Source of the DNA: Planctomycetota bacterium
GTDB taxonomy: Bacteria > Planctomycetota > UBA1135 > GCA-002686595
Assembly: GCA_029259635.1 (NCBI GenBank)
Contig: JAJDEU010000001.1
Location: forward strand, 124,001 to 188,000
Direction of reading: 5' to 3'
DNA: 64,000 nt
The translations under genes and the position numbers were made by a program. The notes beneath the pieces were generated by a model. That model saw only the letters and a list, made by a program, of their open reading frames with translations. It ran no database searches and had not been told where the DNA came from. Shown here in pieces: positions 36,983-46,019 of the stretch. Within the stretch, counting starts at the first letter, position 1. The number at the start of each line of letters is the position of its first letter.

Positions 36983-37240
36983 GTGATCGACAAGGACCTT
37001 CTCGAAATCCTGGCCTGTCCCGAGACCCATCAGAAGCTGGCCGAGGCCGGCGCGGATGTCTTGGCCGCTCTCAACGAAAAGATCAGCGCGGGCACCTGCA
37101 AGAACGTCGGCGGTGAAGCCGTCACCGAAGCCCTCGAAGCCGGTCTCGTTCGCGAGGACGGAGCGATCGTCTATCCCATTCGCGACGCGATTCCGGTGCT
37201 CTTGATCGACGAAGGCCTCAGCACCGCCGCCAGCGCTTAG
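36983..37240 (+). CDS. Trm112-like (UPF0434) small protein
   Basis: An 85-aa protein with the Trm112p-like fold: IDKDLLEILACPETHQKL at the N-terminus and AIVYPIRDAIPVLLIDEG at the C-terminus. In other organisms the family partners and activates methyltransferases. Only one cysteine of the usual zinc-ribbon pattern is kept in the CPxT/CPxC position, so zinc binding is unlikely. It is followed after 18 bp by eboE, probably in one transcript. Confidence 0.88.
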   Translation: MIDKDLLEILACPETHQKLAEAGADVLAALNEKISAGTCKNVGGEAVTEALEAGLVREDGAIVYPIRDAIPVLLIDEGLSTAASA

Positions 37241-37258
37241 CCGAGAGCGCGCGAGTCG

Positions 37259-38536
37259 ATGCTGTTCGCGCACGCAAAGACCGGTCGAGCCTTGCGGCTG
37301 GCCTACTGCATGAATCTCCATCCGGCCGAAACGCTGGACGGGGTCATCGAAGCGATGGAGCGCGTCACGCTCCCCTTGGCAAAGCGCCTCGCGCACGGCC
37401 AACCTTTCGGCGTCGGCATGTACTTTCCCGCGAGTCTGGCGCAAGAGCTCGCGGGCGATCCCGCCGAGCTCGCGCGCCTCGCCGAGTTCTTGTCGACCTC
37501 GCGCCTCGACCCGTTCACCTACAACGCGTTTCCCGCCGGCGGCTTCGGTTCCGCCGGTTTGAAAGAGCGCGTGTTCGAGCCGACCTGGATGGAGCCCGCG
37601 CGGCTCGACTTCACGCGCGACGTCGCGAAGATCGCGGCGGCGCTTGCGAGCGCGATGAAGTTGGACTCCGCGGGGCGCCACATCTCGATCAGCACGCACA
37701 CCGGCATGCACTCTTCCCGAATGCGCTCCGCTGCGGACGAGCTCGCCTGCGCAAAGAACTTCTTCGAGGCTGCGGGCTTACTCGCGAATCTGGAGCGCGA
37801 AGGTGCGCCGCGAATGGTGCTCTCGCTCGAAGCGGAACCGCGCGCCAACTGCAACGATACTCGCGAGCTCGCGCCCTTCCTCGCGCGCATTCACGAGCTC
37901 GCTCCCGCCGCTCAGCCGGGCCTCTCGCGCCATCTGGGCGCGTGCCTCGACGCCTGCCACACCGCTATCGAGTTCGAGTCGCCGCAAAGAGCCGTCGATC
38001 GCGCGACGGAACAAGGCCCGCTGGGAAAGCTCCAGTTCTCCAGCGCTCTCGCGCTCCCCGATCCCGCGAAGGATTCCGCCGGTCGAGCCGCGCTCTTCTC
38101 GATGAACGAGCCGGCCTACTTGCACCAAGTCACCGGTCGAGCCGGCGCCGACTCCGAGGCGGATTTTCTTCGAGCCCGTGACCTCCCCGATCTAGAGCGC
38201 GCCTACGACTCGGGTGACTCCAACTGGTCGGCCTCGCCGGAGTGGCGCTGTCACTTCCACGTGCCGGTCGACCTCGAGCACCCGCTCGAAGCGCCATCCT
38301 CCGGAGGTCTGGTCACCACCCGGAGCCTCGCCGATGAAATTCTCGACGAGCTCACCGCCCGTCCCGAGCGGTGGGGGACCGACGAACTGCACGTGGAAAT
38401 CGAAACCTACACTTGGGACTTGCTCCCCGGACCCACGCGAGGCGCGGGCGATTTCGTCGACGGATTAGAGCGCGAATACCAGCACGTTCTCTCTCGCCTC
38501 GCAAAATCCGGCTGGCAGTTCACCGGCGCTCTCTAG
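37259..38536 (+). CDS. eboE: EboE-like TIM-barrel protein
   Basis: A 425-aa protein resembling EboE, a sugar-phosphate-isomerase-like TIM barrel from the ebo clusters linked to movement of secondary-metabolite precursors to the periplasm. Family landmarks are the N-terminal LAYCMNLHPAETLDGV and the C-terminal VEIETYTWDLLPGP. Several His, Glu and Asp residues in strand ends could form a metal site. The usual partners eboA-D and eboF are absent from the window, so it may have a stand-alone role. The call is from remembered motifs. Confidence 0.78.
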   Translation: MLFAHAKTGRALRLAYCMNLHPAETLDGVIEAMERVTLPLAKRLAHGQPFGVGMYFPASLAQELAGDPAELARLAEFLSTSRLDPFTYNAFPAGGFGSAGLKERVFEPTWMEPARLDFTRDVAKIAAALASAMKLDSAGRHISISTHTGMHSSRMRSAADELACAKNFFEAAGLLANLEREGAPRMVLSLEAEPRANCNDTRELAPFLARIHELAPAAQPGLSRHLGACLDACHTAIEFESPQRAVDRATEQGPLGKLQFSSALALPDPAKDSAGRAALFSMNEPAYLHQVTGRAGADSEADFLRARDLPDLERAYDSGDSNWSASPEWRCHFHVPVDLEHPLEAPSSGGLVTTRSLADEILDELTARPERWGTDELHVEIETYTWDLLPGPTRGAGDFVDGLEREYQHVLSRLAKSGWQFTGAL

Positions 38537-38575
38537 GAAAGCCGAACTCCGAGGCGAATCCTTCCCGTCTCGCCG

Positions 38576-38604
38576 TTGACACTCCCTGCGTGCCCCAGTA
38601 ATTT
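38576..38604 (+). promoter_or_regulatory. Consensus-like promoter for tRNA-Glu
   Basis: Perfect -35 TTGACA (38576-38581), 17-bp spacer and -10 TAATTT (38599-38604), about 40 bp upstream of the mature tRNA. Confidence 0.75.
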
Positions 38605-38644
38605 CCTCCCCTCGCTGAGCACTCCGGTGCGAAGCAGCCCAGGT

Positions 38645-38722
38645 GGCCCCGTCGTCTAGTCGGGCCTAGGACACCAGGTTTTCATCCTGGCGACGGGGGT
38701 TCAAATCCCCCCGGGGTCACCA
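38645..38722 (+). tRNA. tRNA-Glu (anticodon TTC)
   Basis: 78-nt cloverleaf. The acceptor stem pairs GGCCCCG with CGGGGTC, the anticodon stem CCAGG/CCTGG encloses TTTTCAT with anticodon TTC, the T-arm holds GGTTCAAATCC, and CCA is encoded. The downstream DNA changes to accessory genes, so this tRNA may mark the edge of an integrated region. Confidence 0.95.
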
Positions 38723-38857
38723 CTTACACCTTTAGCTCCGGCGGTGCCTCTGGCGAGGACGTCGAACGAGAACCTGAGCACGGCGACGAGGCTTGAGCCT
38801 TCCAGCTTGCGGCGCGGTGGGACAGTGAACTGCGCACAGGGCAGGGGCGAAGCCGGC

Positions 38858-39712
38858 TTATCGATCTTCGGGTTCGCTCAGAAAATCTTCGAGGCTCAAT
38901 CCTTCGGCGAGTAGAGCCTCAGGGTCCAGTTTGCGGTCGAACGGTACAGCGCCACTCTTGCGCATTTCCGCGACCGCGTTCTCGGCATAACGATGGGCGA
39001 AGTCCTCCCGTTCGGAGCCGGCTCGTAGAAAGTAGCGGTCCCACAACCGCTCCCACTCATCAAAGTCGTCCAGCGCCGGGCGCTCGACGTTCTCGTACAT
39101 ATCGGCCCAGTGACCGATCTCATGCGGCAGTGAATGAAACAGCTGGACTCGACGGACTCCAGCCAGCTCGAAACGCAGGTCGTGGCCGCGACGCGAGTGT
39201 TCTACTTGATCTGCCGCGGCGACGAGGCGATCGAGTTCCTTTTGATCCGAGGGGCTGATGCTCGTGCCCCAATGGACAGCGAGTGGGAGCTGTTGAGCTT
39301 CGATGAACACCACCGGGCCAATGACGCCGCCGACGTCAACCCCGTACCCGAGTCGCGCCCAGACAGGGCTGAGCGACTGTTCCTTACGGGTCGGTTGTCT
39401 CAAGACGATGCCCTGGATCCCCTCGATATCCTTGTAGTTGTTGATGTGCCGCTTAGGCAGCAAGTTCAACAATGAGGCGATGTCGTCAATCGTGCATGCG
39501 TGGAAGCAGTCTTGGCGCGTGTGCTCGATGAGAAACGGCATCGTTCTTCCCCACACTTGTTTCGTCACGACGGTGTGCGGGTGTCCGCGATTCCAGTTTA
39601 GTTTGGAGTCGCTCCACAGGCGGGGGATTCGGTCCCGGTTGTTTTTTCCGTGGCCTTGTTTCGCCGTTCCTATGTTTCGGTTTTTTCGTGTGGGGTCGCC
39701 GCGATAGGACAT
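38858..39712 (-). CDS. HExxH zinc metallopeptidase-like protein
   Basis: 284 aa from ATG 39712, chosen for a GAGG ribosome binding site 8 nt upstream; the longer frame to 39778 overlaps the preceding gene. A zinc-binding HEIGH occurs at residues 197-201 within LFHSLPHEIGHWADMY, and downstream glutamates (for example in AHRYAENAVAEM) could be the third ligand. The N-terminal third is basic. No known family is recognised and there is no signal peptide. It is 10 bp downstream of the frameshifted gene, as the last member of a small operon. Confidence 0.7.
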   Translation of the reverse strand: MSYRGDPTRKNRNIGTAKQGHGKNNRDRIPRLWSDSKLNWNRGHPHTVVTKQVWGRTMPFLIEHTRQDCFHACTIDDIASLLNLLPKRHINNYKDIEGIQGIVLRQPTRKEQSLSPVWARLGYGVDVGGVIGPVVFIEAQQLPLAVHWGTSISPSDQKELDRLVAAADQVEHSRRGHDLRFELAGVRRVQLFHSLPHEIGHWADMYENVERPALDDFDEWERLWDRYFLRAGSEREDFAHRYAENAVAEMRKSGAVPFDRKLDPEALLAEGLSLEDFLSEPEDR

Positions 39713-39722
39713 CGTCTTTGCC

Positions 39723-40672
39723 TCAGCCGGTGGTTTCCGAGTCGAACATGATCTCGACGCCGTTCTCCTCCGAGGCACGGCGTGAAAGTTGAGTTGCCAG
39801 GGCTCGGTCGAGATTGAGGAGGGTTGCCAGTTCGCTCACACTGATTCGTGGCCTCGCCCGTGCAAGGTCCACGATCGTCGTGCCGAGCGAGGAATCCTCA
39901 GGGTCAACGAAACGAACGCTGCGCCCGGAGTCGAGGCCGAGCTGGAGCAGTCGCTCGTAGTTATCAAAGTCGGCGGGCCAGCGATCTTCACGCTCGATCG
40001 CTTGAGTCTCCTCGGGATCGAGGCGGCGCATGCAGAACAAATCGTTCTGGCGCTCTTCTTGGCCCACGAGCCAACACTGACCGCAGGTTTTGCACCTGGC
40101 AGCCCAGAGCCACCAAATTGGGGCAGCTCGCACCTTCACTTTTTCTAGGTGCTCGAATACGTCTTCATGAGACCACTCACGGTCCTGCTCGAAGGCGTGT
40201 GCTGGAGCGTTGAAGGTCCCCATGTCAACAACATCGAAGTTCCGGAGGCGGATGCACATGCAGCTTGGACCGGGAAGCGATCGCAGGTACGGCCCCAGGG
40301 CACTGCGCCTGACCAGACAGCCTCCTTGTCGGCGAAGTCTGTGGAGACGACCTCCAGGTTAAGGCCGTCTCCTAGCTGCTCCTCAAGGGGCGTTTCCGCG
40401 TAAACCCATCGCTCGAAATCGACTGGAGCGACTTCCCCTCTAACGAAGCGCCAGAGGTACAGGCGTCGTGTTGACTCGTTGTCGTTCATCGTCTGTCCAC
40501 CATCGCACCTATCTTGCCAGAGGAGTCCCCTGATCGCCCCAGGATGGGTGGGCTTGTCGTGGAGAGTGCGGCAATGGTCTTCGTAGGCGCATCGGCCAGC
40601 CTCACGGATTATCTTCTTGACGAGGGCGCCAAATTCCAGGACGCCGGACTCGAAAAGTTCTAACCGTGTCAC
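39723..40672 (-). pseudogene. Frameshifted gene with a zinc-ribbon-like segment
   Basis: Two overlapping frames look like halves of one protein. The upstream frame, from GTG 40672 or ATG 40489, reads LYLWRFVRGEVAP...STDFADKEAV and then becomes implausible. The downstream frame, open upstream of its first ATG, reads LVRRSALGPYLRSLPGPSC and continues to the stop at 39723 through CKTCGQC, a CxxC zinc-knuckle pattern. Inserting one base near 40310-40330 joins them. The GTG start overlaps the preceding gene's stop as GTGA, indicating an operon. Family unknown. This may be a real mutation or a sequencing error. Confidence 0.6.
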
Positions 40673-41054
40673 CTTGCCCTAACGGTCTTCTGCTCGAGGG
40701 CGTCCTTCTTATCATCGGAACGGGTTTTTTTCGACCAGTCTTCTCCGCTGTTCTTCAGCAAGCGAACTAACCGCTCGTACATGAGTTCGGCTTTTCGCTC
40801 GTTCGTCTTCTTGACGAGCTTCACGTGCGCTTTCACGAAGGAAATCAGCGCGGTCTCGGGGTGCTGACCACCGAGTAGCTTGACGGTCTCCAGGCAGACC
40901 GCCTTCGAATCGTCCTTCAGTCCTTGGGCGAGCTTCTTTACTAGAGCCGGAGACGGCGCGGTGGAGTGGACTTCGATCCGCGATCGATTGCCGAATCGGG
41001 CGCGGAGGTCTTTGATCGCGACATTCGTCGCAGGATCAGAGCACCCAGATCCAT
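40669..41054 (-). pseudogene. Small helical-repeat protein, N-terminal frame broken
   Basis: A frame ending at TGA 40671-40669 encodes ~125 residues with clear protein character, for example VAIKDLRARFGNRSRIEV, LETVKLLGGQHPETALISF and ERLVRLLKNSGEDW, HEAT-like in spacing. It has no start codon: a TGA lies just upstream. An ATG at 41054 in another frame would read into it if one base were added near 41040, so the gene seems frameshifted. It is first in a three-gene minus-strand operon with the zinc-ribbon-like gene and the HExxH gene. Confidence 0.5.
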
Positions 41055-41317
41055 AGCCTCAATTTTGTTGCTCAGGGATTTCCCTGAATGCGAGCGATAG
41101 CCGGATTGATAGCGCCAGCGCTACATAAAATACGCGACTTTCACTGAGGAGCGCCGGCCAAAGTCCGTGTCGTCATTTCCCGATTCGAGTTCGCCCGCGA
41201 GCGGGATCGAGCGCGTCGTCGGTGACTTCGTCTCCTTGCTTGCAACGACGAGTGGGCAAGAGCGCGACCTGCATTTCGTTTCAAGATGCAGGGCGCGTAA
41301 TCGCTTATTCGCTAGAG

Positions 41318-43261
41318 CTACCCATCGTTGCAGTTCATTAGGTTGCCGACGTTCGTCACTTCGAAAATTGGACCTTCGAGAGTTGTCGTTCCATTCTCAT
41401 TCTCGGCGACAATGGTCCAGTTCCAGAAGCCCGGAGTGAATCCGCAAAAGGAGCCCGGTTTCTGCAGAGTAAATTTGTTGGAAACGCTAGAGCTCTTCTT
41501 GGCGTCCGGACGCGTGGATAGAATCGGCCCACCCGGGGTTGCGCGCCGGTTAAGCGTGAATTGGTAGGTCTCTGCGTTGCTCGACTCTGTCCAGTCGACG
41601 TAGAAGCGTGGATTGTTGAGGCTCGTGTTCCAGTCGTAGGACGGCGCCATGGTGTTGACTGCGGCGAATGGTCCCGGCGACGCGCCAAGCGGGGAATTGT
41701 AAATGCTTACGGGTATGCGAAAACCCAGTGGAACCGGCTCATAATTAGTAATCATCACTTCCACTGTCGTGGAGTAGTGTCCGACATACGAACTCAGAAA
41801 ACGAATGTCGAATAGATGAGTCGCACCGAGTGAGAGATGTTTAGTCAGCGGACTATCCAAAGAAAAGGCGCTCGCTCCACCCACGAGTCGCAGTTCAATG
41901 TCAAGCCCGCAGGTACCGTCGTTGCGAATGCGTATCCCGTTGCTGGCAATAACACCTGGAGTCGTTAGGAACATTTCGAGCGCCATTCCCTCGGGGCTCC
42001 CTGGACTCGGTTGGCTGTCTGTTTCCTCATAGAAAAGGTTGATTGTTTTGAATAAGTCGCTGCTAGTTATATTGTCGATAATCGTCTCGGTGACAACGGG
42101 AGACATCTCGTCGATACTGCACTGGAGATAGGGTTGCGTATGTCCGTTGGGACTCATGATGTTCTCATTCGAGCACGGGCACGCCTGAGTTCCGCAATGA
42201 GGCGCTCCCCAGACGTGTCCAATCTCATGAGCCAGGTAGCCTAATGTGTCGACGTGGTGAGCCTCGCAACTTCCACTTCCGGCGCTTCCCGGCCAAGCCG
42301 TCCCGGGATTGCCGAAAGGGAGGTCGTGTAGATTCGCGACGAGGGCTATATTCCGCTCCGCGTATCTGTCGCGCCAGAGTGCCGAGATCATAGTCAACAT
42401 TTGGTCAGCGCTTGTCACTTGCTCATAGGGATCGCCTGCCGGGTTGGGGCGGACAACCAACTCATCCAGAAGGTTTCGCAAGCCCATCGCTCTCTCGAGC
42501 AGCAAGCTCGACATGTTTGCGGTGTTCTCCATAATGAGAATGAGATCGTCGCCAAATTCATTCCAATACCCCGAGTTCGAGTCCATTGATATCAGGGCTT
42601 TCAAGTCTCCTGAGTAGCAGGGCTGGCAACACTGGAAGCCCATCGGGAACGTGGTATTTTCTGTGGGCGACGCTGAGTTGTTGTTCCATGTCTCTTGCAC
42701 ATCGCTGAATGTACAATCGACCAATTCGGGGAGTGGCAGCATCTGTGTCTCGTTAAAAACGACATAGAGATTGGACGGCATGCCGATTACATCTGCCGGC
42801 ATTACTTCGAGATACCCCCCTGTGTCGACGTTGCGAGCTTGCCCGTAAAACCCGTCGGATCGAAAGACACCGGTGACGTAGGAGTTCGGCCATTCCAAGA
42901 CCACGCCGCGCACGGTGCGAACTGGAGGGATGGGAAGTTCGATTGTCGTGTTCACATCGGGTTTGGAAAGTATCCTGAACGAAGGCGCGCGGATGGAGTG
43001 GTAAGCAACTTGCAGTGTGTAAGTCGATAATAGCGGTTTGACGACGATGTCAAATGTGGCAGAAGGATCCTCCGGTGGCACAACGTTCAGGTACTGAAGC
43101 GTGCAATCGATGAGGTTGTTTTTCTTACAAACAGCCGTTTTTACCCAAGCGGGGAAGTTCGAGCTCTTTTCGTCGGACTGGGCTCGAGAGGTCGACGACA
43201 GAACGAGGCATGCGATCAGAATCACAGCAGGCATGCGTAATAGGTTAAAGGGAATGTTCAT
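41318..43261 (-). CDS. Secreted metzincin-type zinc metallopeptidase
   Basis: 647 aa from ATG 43261, which begins a signal peptide (LLRMPAVILIACLVLSS, then SRAQ); a frame extending to 43423 is rejected. The metzincin signature HExxHxxGxxH is complete as HEIGHVWGAPH (345-355), with a Met-turn candidate in NIMSPNGH. About a dozen cysteines suggest disulfides in an exported protein. Residues ~440-647 are beta-rich and include a fibronectin-III-like stretch. Base composition and codon use are clearly less GC-rich than the neighbours, pointing to acquisition. A surface or extracellular protease is likely. Confidence 0.88.
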   Translation of the reverse strand: MNIPFNLLRMPAVILIACLVLSSTSRAQSDEKSSNFPAWVKTAVCKKNNLIDCTLQYLNVVPPEDPSATFDIVVKPLLSTYTLQVAYHSIRAPSFRILSKPDVNTTIELPIPPVRTVRGVVLEWPNSYVTGVFRSDGFYGQARNVDTGGYLEVMPADVIGMPSNLYVVFNETQMLPLPELVDCTFSDVQETWNNNSASPTENTTFPMGFQCCQPCYSGDLKALISMDSNSGYWNEFGDDLILIMENTANMSSLLLERAMGLRNLLDELVVRPNPAGDPYEQVTSADQMLTMISALWRDRYAERNIALVANLHDLPFGNPGTAWPGSAGSGSCEAHHVDTLGYLAHEIGHVWGAPHCGTQACPCSNENIMSPNGHTQPYLQCSIDEMSPVVTETIIDNITSSDLFKTINLFYEETDSQPSPGSPEGMALEMFLTTPGVIASNGIRIRNDGTCGLDIELRLVGGASAFSLDSPLTKHLSLGATHLFDIRFLSSYVGHYSTTVEVMITNYEPVPLGFRIPVSIYNSPLGASPGPFAAVNTMAPSYDWNTSLNNPRFYVDWTESSNAETYQFTLNRRATPGGPILSTRPDAKKSSSVSNKFTLQKPGSFCGFTPGFWNWTIVAENENGTTTLEGPIFEVTNVGNLMNCNDG

Positions 43262-43782
43262 CACTATTTTTTGTCGTGTGTTGAGATCATGAGGGGAAGA
43301 AGCCAGAGGCGGGTGATTCCGTAAGCCGGACGGGAGGGACCGGTTCGAACCTGTAGGTGAACTTTTCTTCGAGCAGTTCACCGCTTGCGCTGCTAATGCG
43401 AGAGAATGTAGGAATGAGGGCATTCTTCAATTGAGGCTCGTCGAAGGGCGTTTTAGAGAAACACTTGTAGGTAAGTGACGGCGAGTGAGGTTCACAGAAT
43501 GAGCGTCCGTAGGGGCAAGCCGAGCTCGAACGAGTCGCAAGGTTTCGTCGAGGAAGGAGAGGGTTTGGTCCAAACTCATACCGACTGAATATAGATTTGG
43601 ATTTGCTATAGCTTGTTTAGAAGTCGGCATATGTGGTGAGACGGATCGACGTATGGCGAGACGGCGAGCGTGAGAGTCTCAGGAACCTGAGGGAAGCAGA
43701 CGCTTTACAGTAAAGACCACGTATCCCGCATTGCTCTTACTGAAGGACTAATCGGTGGCGGATAAACGCGCGTGCCGAGCCG
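43262..43782. other. Low-GC intergenic region before the first palindrome
   Basis: 521 bp between the metzincin start and repeat copy 1. A 67-codon minus-strand frame (43427-43630) lacks any recognised feature and I do not call it. Base composition matches the metzincin gene rather than the region beyond, so the segment may belong to the same acquired piece. Confidence 0.35.
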
Positions 43783-43921
43783 GATACGGAGTCAGGCTCC
43801 AGTCGGCACCTCAGGTTGTGATCGGTACCGCACAGACTCTCTCTGATTACTCAAAACTCGGCCGCGGTTCGTACGGTACCGAGCACAACCTGAGGTGCCG
43901 ACTGGAGCCTGACTCCGTATC
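43783..43921. repeat. 139-bp long palindrome, copy 1
   Basis: Begins GATACGGAGTCAGGCTCC and ends in its reverse complement GGAGCCTGACTCCGTATC. Arms of about 50 bp match almost perfectly around a ~35-bp centre. The last bases supply part of the TGA stop of the minus-strand beta-helix gene (43920-43922). Its centre (ACTCTCTCTGATTACTC) differs more from copies 2 and 3 than those do from each other. Confidence 0.95.
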
Positions 43922-45812
43922 AGAGCGGTGCGCTGAGGGCAGCCGCGCCGAGTTGGACCCAGTAGAGTCCGGTGTGGACGAACCGGATCGTCGAGAAGCT
44001 AATTTGCTCGGCGTTGAACGGCCCAGCGGTCTTAAATATGGAGTCGAAGGAAACGGCGTGGTTGTTCGCGCCCTGGAAGATGATGAGGTTAAGCACGCTC
44101 CCGACGGTCGCGTTGATGGGAGGTTGAACCACGGTGTTGCTCGACAGGGTGTGGAGAACGGTCAGCCCCAGGCTGCAGTCGATCGACAGCGAACCGCCGA
44201 ACGCCGAGACCGTCTGCATCCCATCGACAAATCCTCCGGAGACGGACAGCATTCCCGGGGCGCCCCGGTCGAGAACCACGTCGGCGATTCCCGTGGTGGG
44301 GTCGGCGAACGAGATGCTCTGGTTCGTCAGCACCGTGTCTCCAAATGCGCGGTAAGTCGACTGGGTCCCTTGCGCGAAGATGAACCGCGTGTCTCCCGCT
44401 CCGAAGTTGAGATTGAAGACGTTGTTGTCGAGGTCGGCGTTGCGCAGTCCGGGCCCACCGACAATGGCCGTGAAGGGTCCCTGGACACCCGAGCCGAACT
44501 GGTTGTGCTCGATGATCGCGTTGTCGACGCCCTCTGGACCATCGAGTCGAATGAAATGATCGTCGGGTTGAGGTACGCCGAACTGCAGGACACGGCTGAA
44601 CTCGTTCCGCACGATGGTCAGGTTGGCGGCGCGATCTGCGTAGACGGAATACGGGCGGTTGCCTTCAAAGGCACAGCCCTCGATCAGGTTCCCGTAGGGG
44701 GTGAAGCCCGTGATACCCGTGACGTGGATGCCACCTTTCGAGTTCGGACCGCTCCCGTTGTACGCGAAGATCGAGTTGGTCAGCTTCACCAGTTCGGATG
44801 CGGCGTAGATGCCGCCCGCAGCATTGAGCTCGACGTCGAGTTGATCCAGGATCACGTTGTAGGGCAGCTCGTTACTGAGTGAGTCCAGGCGGATCCCGTA
44901 GCCGCCGTTTTGGACAATGAGCGACCGCTCTATGGTCCAGGTCTTGGGCGTGGCGAAGTCATTGATCTCGGCGAGCAGCAGGATCCCGTCGCCCGCGTGA
45001 TCGGAAACGCGGCAGTCGGCGATCCGCCCGATCCAGACGTCGCGGACCTCGATACCGGCCGACCCGGTTCCCGTCGAGCTGGTCAACTCCAGCCCCTCTA
45101 CGGTGAGGAACCAACCCCACTGAGACGCTGGGTTCCCGGTGCGGAAAGAGAAAGACGGCTCACCGGCGGATTGGTTGTCGATCACCGTGCGCCCCGGTCC
45201 GGCGCCGCGAACGGTCAGGGCGCGGGTATCGAAGCCGATCTCGCTGAACACGAACTCCACCTTCGCGTCGAAGACATAGGTGCCCGCCGGCAAGAAGAGT
45301 TCGGCGCCACACTCGGCCGCCGCGTCGAGCGCTTTTTGCACGCTCTCGTCCGTGTTGTCTCCCCACCATTGAGGCACGACCCGAGAGACGCTGCCCGAAG
45401 CGAACTGAACCTTCCCGGTGACGCCGGTGTCCGTGAAGACGCGGGCTTGAGTGGCGAGAAACGCTCCGTTCACTTCCAGCGTTCGGCCCCCGAGGTCGAG
45501 CGTGCCAGCACCGTGGTGGATGAGGGCGATCTCGGCGGGAACCGTCACGTCGTCTCCGAGCGTGTCGGCCGTGTCGAGAAACAGGACGGCGCGCTGTGAG
45601 CCCAGGGTGGCGATCGCTCGATGCAGGCGTCCCTTCCCGAAGTCGCCGAAGCTGCTGAGATTGTAGTGGTCGCTGGGGCCGGCGTGCGTGAACGCATAGG
45701 GCAACGGCCGGAGCTTCGGTTCGGGCGCGACCTGCTGAAACGAGCCGAGAGTGAAAACGGCGAAGAGTCCTAGAAGGACGCTGATGACGAGGAACGAACG
45801 CTGAATCTTCAT
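43920..45812 (-). CDS. Exported right-handed parallel beta-helix protein
   Basis: 630 aa from ATG 45812 (MKIQRSFLVISVLLGLF, a signal peptide or anchor); a frame from 45842 adds ten residues. Residues ~170-200 carry the ALDAAAECGAELFLPAGTYVF pattern (split across two strands) typical of pectate-lyase-3/tail-spike-like helices. Repeated short beta coils with GI..., NN... and D..I... periods follow to about residue 500. Such proteins bind or cleave surface polysaccharides, but no catalytic residues are evident. The gene is enclosed by palindromes 1 and 2, its stop codon made by copy 1. Confidence 0.78.
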   Translation of the reverse strand: MKIQRSFLVISVLLGLFAVFTLGSFQQVAPEPKLRPLPYAFTHAGPSDHYNLSSFGDFGKGRLHRAIATLGSQRAVLFLDTADTLGDDVTVPAEIALIHHGAGTLDLGGRTLEVNGAFLATQARVFTDTGVTGKVQFASGSVSRVVPQWWGDNTDESVQKALDAAAECGAELFLPAGTYVFDAKVEFVFSEIGFDTRALTVRGAGPGRTVIDNQSAGEPSFSFRTGNPASQWGWFLTVEGLELTSSTGTGSAGIEVRDVWIGRIADCRVSDHAGDGILLLAEINDFATPKTWTIERSLIVQNGGYGIRLDSLSNELPYNVILDQLDVELNAAGGIYAASELVKLTNSIFAYNGSGPNSKGGIHVTGITGFTPYGNLIEGCAFEGNRPYSVYADRAANLTIVRNEFSRVLQFGVPQPDDHFIRLDGPEGVDNAIIEHNQFGSGVQGPFTAIVGGPGLRNADLDNNVFNLNFGAGDTRFIFAQGTQSTYRAFGDTVLTNQSISFADPTTGIADVVLDRGAPGMLSVSGGFVDGMQTVSAFGGSLSIDCSLGLTVLHTLSSNTVVQPPINATVGSVLNLIIFQGANNHAVSFDSIFKTAGPFNAEQISFSTIRFVHTGLYWVQLGAAALSAPL

Positions 45813-45868
45813 GAGCACGACTTTGGTTGAGGACCAGTCCACTCTAGTCGATTGCTTGAGATCGTGCG

Positions 45869-46007
45869 GATACGGAGTCAGGCTCCAGTCGGCACCTCAG
45901 GTTGTGATCCGTACCGCACAAAACTTCACTGATTGTTCAATGCTCGGCTGCGGTTTGTACGGTACCGATCACAACCTGAGGTGCCGACTGGAGCCTGACT
46001 CCGTATC
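45869..46007. repeat. 139-bp long palindrome, copy 2
   Basis: Same ends as copy 1. It lies between two divergent gene starts (beta-helix protein and ppc), 12 bp before ppc, so here it is in promoter/leader position rather than at gene ends. Centre reads CTTCACTGATTGTTCAATG, nearly identical to copy 3. Confidence 0.95.
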
Positions 46008-46019
46008 ATCTCTCGCCCT

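Noticed and set aside
36851-37711. Upstream extension of the exported protein ending at 35795
   Set aside because: It would overlap the Trm112-like and eboE genes on the other strand and would hide a clear signal peptide start at 36850.
43427-43630. 67-codon minus-strand frame before palindrome copy 1
   Set aside because: No recognisable motif or supporting context; cannot be separated from chance.
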